From NCBI GenBank assembly GCA_947462685.1, contig CANHPL010000027.1, forward strand, positions 1-34,100: a DNA stretch of 34,100 nt, read 5' to 3'. This DNA comes from Burkholderiaceae bacterium. GTDB taxonomy: Bacteria > Pseudomonadota > Gammaproteobacteria > Burkholderiales > Burkholderiaceae. Position numbers and translations under genes: made by a program. Positions within the stretch are counted from its first letter, which is position 1, and each line of letters starts with the position of its first letter. This document shows positions 31,165 to 34,100 of the stretch, in pieces. Below the pieces are notes generated by a model. It had not been told where the DNA came from. It saw only the letters and a program-made list of their open reading frames with translations, and did no database searches.

Positions 31165-31572
31165 ATGGCTAATGATTTACAAAAACTGACCCTGTATTAC
31201 GATGGTACTTGCCCCTTATGTCAGGCTGAAATTTTGTTTCTTTCTGGGCGTAACCAAGATGGACTTCTAGACTTCATTGATATTAATTCAGATCGTTACG
31301 ACCCCATCGTAGTTGGGGTGTCATGTGAGGAAGCTTTGGCTTCCATGTATGGGCAATATGCAGATGGTGGATTGATCAATGGTGCAAAAGTGTTTCCAGA
31401 GGCTTATCGTCGCGCACATCTGCCTTTCTTGGCTTGGTTATTTTCCCGCCCTTATTTAGAAACCAGCTGTAACGTTGCTTATCGCTTCTTCGCAAGGTAT
31501 CGTCATCAGATATCTAGGATTTTTGGACCTAGTGTTTTGTTCCTCGTAAAAAAAATCTCTAAAGTCCGTTGA
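31165..31572 (+). CDS. DCC-family (DUF393) thiol-disulfide oxidoreductase-like protein
   Basis: The 135-residue protein opens with LTLYYDGTCPLCQAEILFLSGRNQDG, in which DGxCPLC is the hallmark DxxCxxC motif of DUF393. GAKVFPEAYRR and ARYRHQISRIFG follow as usual. A redox role is assumed from the thioredoxin-like motif, with no characterised reaction. Its stop overlaps the start of the FAD protein (TGATG), so the two are probably made together. Confidence 0.88.
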   Translation: MANDLQKLTLYYDGTCPLCQAEILFLSGRNQDGLLDFIDINSDRYDPIVVGVSCEEALASMYGQYADGGLINGAKVFPEAYRRAHLPFLAWLFSRPYLETSCNVAYRFFARYRHQISRIFGPSVLFLVKKISKVR

Positions 31573-32558
31573 TGATGAAAGTAGAGAATATTGCAATTAT
31601 TGGTACGGGTATGGCAGGCATTGCTTGTGCAAAAGCACTTCTTGCTACGGGCAATAAAGTCACATTATTCGATAAAAGTCCTCGACCAGGCGGAAGGATG
31701 AGTTCCCGAACATTTGAGCACTGGATCGCTGACCATGGCGCACAGTACTTTACCGCAAAAAGTGAATCTTTTAAATCGGTCACGAATTCATGGCTTACAC
31801 AAGACTTTATTAAGCCATGGTTAGGAAAAGTTGTTGCTTACAAGAATAACCAGATCGTAAATGTTGATAATACGGTACAACGTTATGTTGGAATTCCAGC
31901 CATGAATGCACTAGCAAAACATCTTGTCGCCGACATGAAAGTATGTTTTTCACAGACGATTTGTAAAATTGAGCGAGTGAAAGATTCTTGGATTCTATTT
32001 TCAAAAGAGCAGGGCCAGATTCAAGATTCATTTGATTTGATTATTATGGCGATTCCTCCCAAGCAAGCAGCAGATCTCATTCCAAAAAGAATAACAAACC
32101 TTCAGGAGGTTTGTTCTCGGGCAAAAATGCTACCTTGTTGGACCCTTATTGCGTATCAAGATAGCAAGATTGTGCTCCCATTTGATGGAGCTTTTATGGA
32201 AGAAAATCCTTTCTCTTGGATTGCTCGAAATAATTCTAAACCTGCTAGGTCTAATCATGAGTCTTGGACAGCTCAGGCTCATCCTGAATGGTCAAGTAAA
32301 TATATTAATTACACTAACCAAGAGGTCGAGCCCTTGTTAGTTAGTGCTTTTGAAAAAATTACTGGACAGTCCTGTACATCTTATCAAAGTCATTTATGGA
32401 GATATGCCAGAGTAGAGAGTCCTGGAAATGAATCATTCATTCTAGATAAAAATAGTCGGATTGGCATTTGTGGCGATTGGCTACTTCATTCCACTATCGA
32501 AGGTGCGTGGACTAGTGGACAAATGCTAGGTCAGCAGATCAATAAAATTTTGGATTAG
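31572..32558 (+). CDS. Renalase-like FAD/NAD(P)-dependent oxidoreductase
   Basis: The 328-residue flavoprotein has IAIIGTGMAGIACAKALLATG (GxGxxG) and TLFDKSPRPGGRMSSR for FAD binding, DHGAQYFTAK, and a C-terminal FAD motif IGICGDWLLHSTIEGAWTSG. This layout matches the renalase/amine oxidase-like proteins seen with photolyase genes. Renalases oxidise abnormal isomers of NAD(P)H; whether this one does is unknown. I start it at ATG 31572, which overlaps the stop of the DCC gene by one base; TTG 31569 and ATG 31575 are in the same frame. Confidence 0.85.
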   Translation: MMKVENIAIIGTGMAGIACAKALLATGNKVTLFDKSPRPGGRMSSRTFEHWIADHGAQYFTAKSESFKSVTNSWLTQDFIKPWLGKVVAYKNNQIVNVDNTVQRYVGIPAMNALAKHLVADMKVCFSQTICKIERVKDSWILFSKEQGQIQDSFDLIIMAIPPKQAADLIPKRITNLQEVCSRAKMLPCWTLIAYQDSKIVLPFDGAFMEENPFSWIARNNSKPARSNHESWTAQAHPEWSSKYINYTNQEVEPLLVSAFEKITGQSCTSYQSHLWRYARVESPGNESFILDKNSRIGICGDWLLHSTIEGAWTSGQMLGQQINKILD

Positions 32559-32655
32559 TTTTTGAAAAATTACCAGAATGGCTCTTATTTTACTAAGGTA
32601 AGATAGATAGTAGGAGTTAAGATTTAGGCTGAAAAACTTACTATTTAGGAAAAAA

Positions 32656-33495
32656 TTGTCTATTAAAGCCATGGCAGATTATTTTGTTAGGCGAGGAGTC
32701 CTCGTTATTTGCATCATTTTTTATTTCACATTCGTTGTTCATACACAAGTAAACTCGAAAGATCTTCGAACGTCAAAAACGATGGCGCTTATTTCAGAGG
32801 GTGCATTCACTATGGGATCTAATACTGGACCGGATGACGAAAAGCCAGAACACACTATTTTTTTGAAAGCTTTTTTTCTCGATATTCTTCCGGTAACTAA
32901 TGCTGATTTTGCAAAATTTCTGAATGATCGAGGGTTACAAAATCAGCAGGGTGAGACCTTTTATGATGATGATGATAGTGATGCCAGAATTCATCAACAA
33001 AACTCAATATGGCGAGCAGATCTTGGTTATGCATCACATCCAGTAAATGAAGTGAGTTGGGTGGGGGCGCGTGATTATTGTGCTTGGTTAAATAAGAGAT
33101 TACCTACAGAGGCTGAGTGGGAAAAAGCGGCACGGGGTATTGATAGCCGGAAATACCCATGGGGTAATACGCCACCAAATGCAAAACTAGCGCATTTTGG
33201 AGCACCCTTTAACTCATCAGCACCAGTTGATGCATTTCCAGGCGGAGCGAGCCCCTATGGAATTTTAGATATGGCTGGAAATCAATGGGAGTGGGTATCT
33301 AGCGCTTATCAACCTTACCCTTATAAAGCTGATGATGGTAGAGAAAAGCAGAGTACAGGTCCGATTCGTGCCACTCGCGGTGGCGGGCATGACTCAAGTG
33401 CAGAAGAAATTACCACTACCCAGCGTGGTAAATATTTATCCCGCAGCCCAAAAGCAGGTCACCACAATATTGGTTTTCGTTGCGCAATCAATTAG
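32656..33495 (+). CDS. Secreted SUMF1/FGE-sulfatase-domain protein lacking the catalytic cysteine pair
   Basis: The frame starts at TTG 32656 with AGGA five bases upstream (279 residues; ATG 32671 is the alternative). A signal peptide or anchor covers residues 1-37. The C-lectin-like SUMF1 domain follows: GAFTMGSNTGPDDEKPEH, DILPVTNADFAKFLND, NEVSWVGARDYCAWLNKRLPTEAEWEKAARG, YPWGN, DMAGNQWEWVSS and RGGGHDSS. The end reads QRGKYLSRSPKAGHHNIGFRC. Where true formylglycine-generating enzymes have a cysteine (RCSxR region), this protein has RGKYLSR, so sulfatase activation is unlikely. A binding or structural role is more likely. Confidence 0.82.
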   Translation: MSIKAMADYFVRRGVLVICIIFYFTFVVHTQVNSKDLRTSKTMALISEGAFTMGSNTGPDDEKPEHTIFLKAFFLDILPVTNADFAKFLNDRGLQNQQGETFYDDDDSDARIHQQNSIWRADLGYASHPVNEVSWVGARDYCAWLNKRLPTEAEWEKAARGIDSRKYPWGNTPPNAKLAHFGAPFNSSAPVDAFPGGASPYGILDMAGNQWEWVSSAYQPYPYKADDGREKQSTGPIRATRGGGHDSSAEEITTTQRGKYLSRSPKAGHHNIGFRCAIN

Positions 33496-33556
33496 ATATT
33501 CTAATGAATGAAATACAAACCATAAGTTTACGTTGCTCTGAATTTAAACATAATCC

Positions 33557-33581
33557 TCTCAAGCCATATACGGTTTTGAGA
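33557..33581. terminator. Hairpin between convergent genes
   Basis: TCTCAA-GCC (33557-33565) pairs with GGT-TTTGAGA (33572-33581) around a six-base loop, with one bulged T. It lies between the convergent SUMF1-like and LPOR-like genes. No T-run follows on either side, so termination is only suggested. Confidence 0.4.
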
Positions 33582-33600
33582 ATGAAAGAATCAAGTCAAT

Positions 33601-34100
<500 letters not shown>

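Noticed and set aside
32656..33495. Formylglycine-generating enzyme
   Set aside because: The catalytic cysteine position is not a cysteine.

Overview
The window looks like the chromosome of a low-GC freshwater betaproteobacterium of the Polynucleobacter type. I base this on the gene families (SorA/SorB-like sulfite dehydrogenase, TrxC, OpgH-like glucosyltransferase, FeS-type photolyase with its DUF2805/DUF2256 companions), the AT-rich gaps, and group I intron fragments resembling the Azoarcus tRNA-Ile(CAU) intron. This assignment is recognition from memory, not a database result.

Layout. Positions 1-860 hold an intron/tRNA fragment, a FrnE-like DsbA protein and a hairpin. Next come a sulfite dehydrogenase pair (869-2420) and a repeat-rich stretch (2421-4160). 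That stretch carries a RelB/RelE-type toxin-antitoxin pair bounded by 18-bp inverted repeats, with a truncated intron copy on one side and a nearly complete one on the other. From 4160 to 8613 (minus strand) a three-gene unit encodes an OpgH-like glucosyltransferase, an NdvA-like ABC exporter and a methyltransferase. Divergent from it are a BchC/MDR-like dehydrogenase, a PTPS-fold protein with an altered active site and a GT4 glycosyltransferase. A RibD-C-type reductase and a GTP cyclohydrolase II follow at 11193-13174. Together 4160-13174 looks like an uncharacterised pteridine or ribityl-pyrimidine pathway combined with glycosylation, methylation and export.

The middle (13214-24838) is more mixed: cytochrome b561, a DUF427 protein, a cryptochrome/photolyase, a fused osmolyte-type binding protein/permease, an MFS carrier, a protein made of three RidA domains, an alpha/beta hydrolase and a membrane adenylate cyclase. 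The right part (25156-34100) is rich in light and oxidative-stress genes: DUF3429, a ChrR-like double cupin, TrxC, DUF2805, an FeS photolyase, DUF2256, an SDR, a DCC thiol-redox protein and a renalase-like FAD protein. It ends with a SUMF1-like secreted protein and the C-terminal part of what appears to be a light-dependent protochlorophyllide reductase, which would suggest phototrophy or transfer from a phototroph.

The most unusual feature runs through the gaps. At least four, and probably six or seven, degenerate pieces of one unit are scattered over intergenic DNA. The unit consists of a group I intron joined to the 3' half of tRNA-Ile(CAU), with conserved upstream and downstream boxes.
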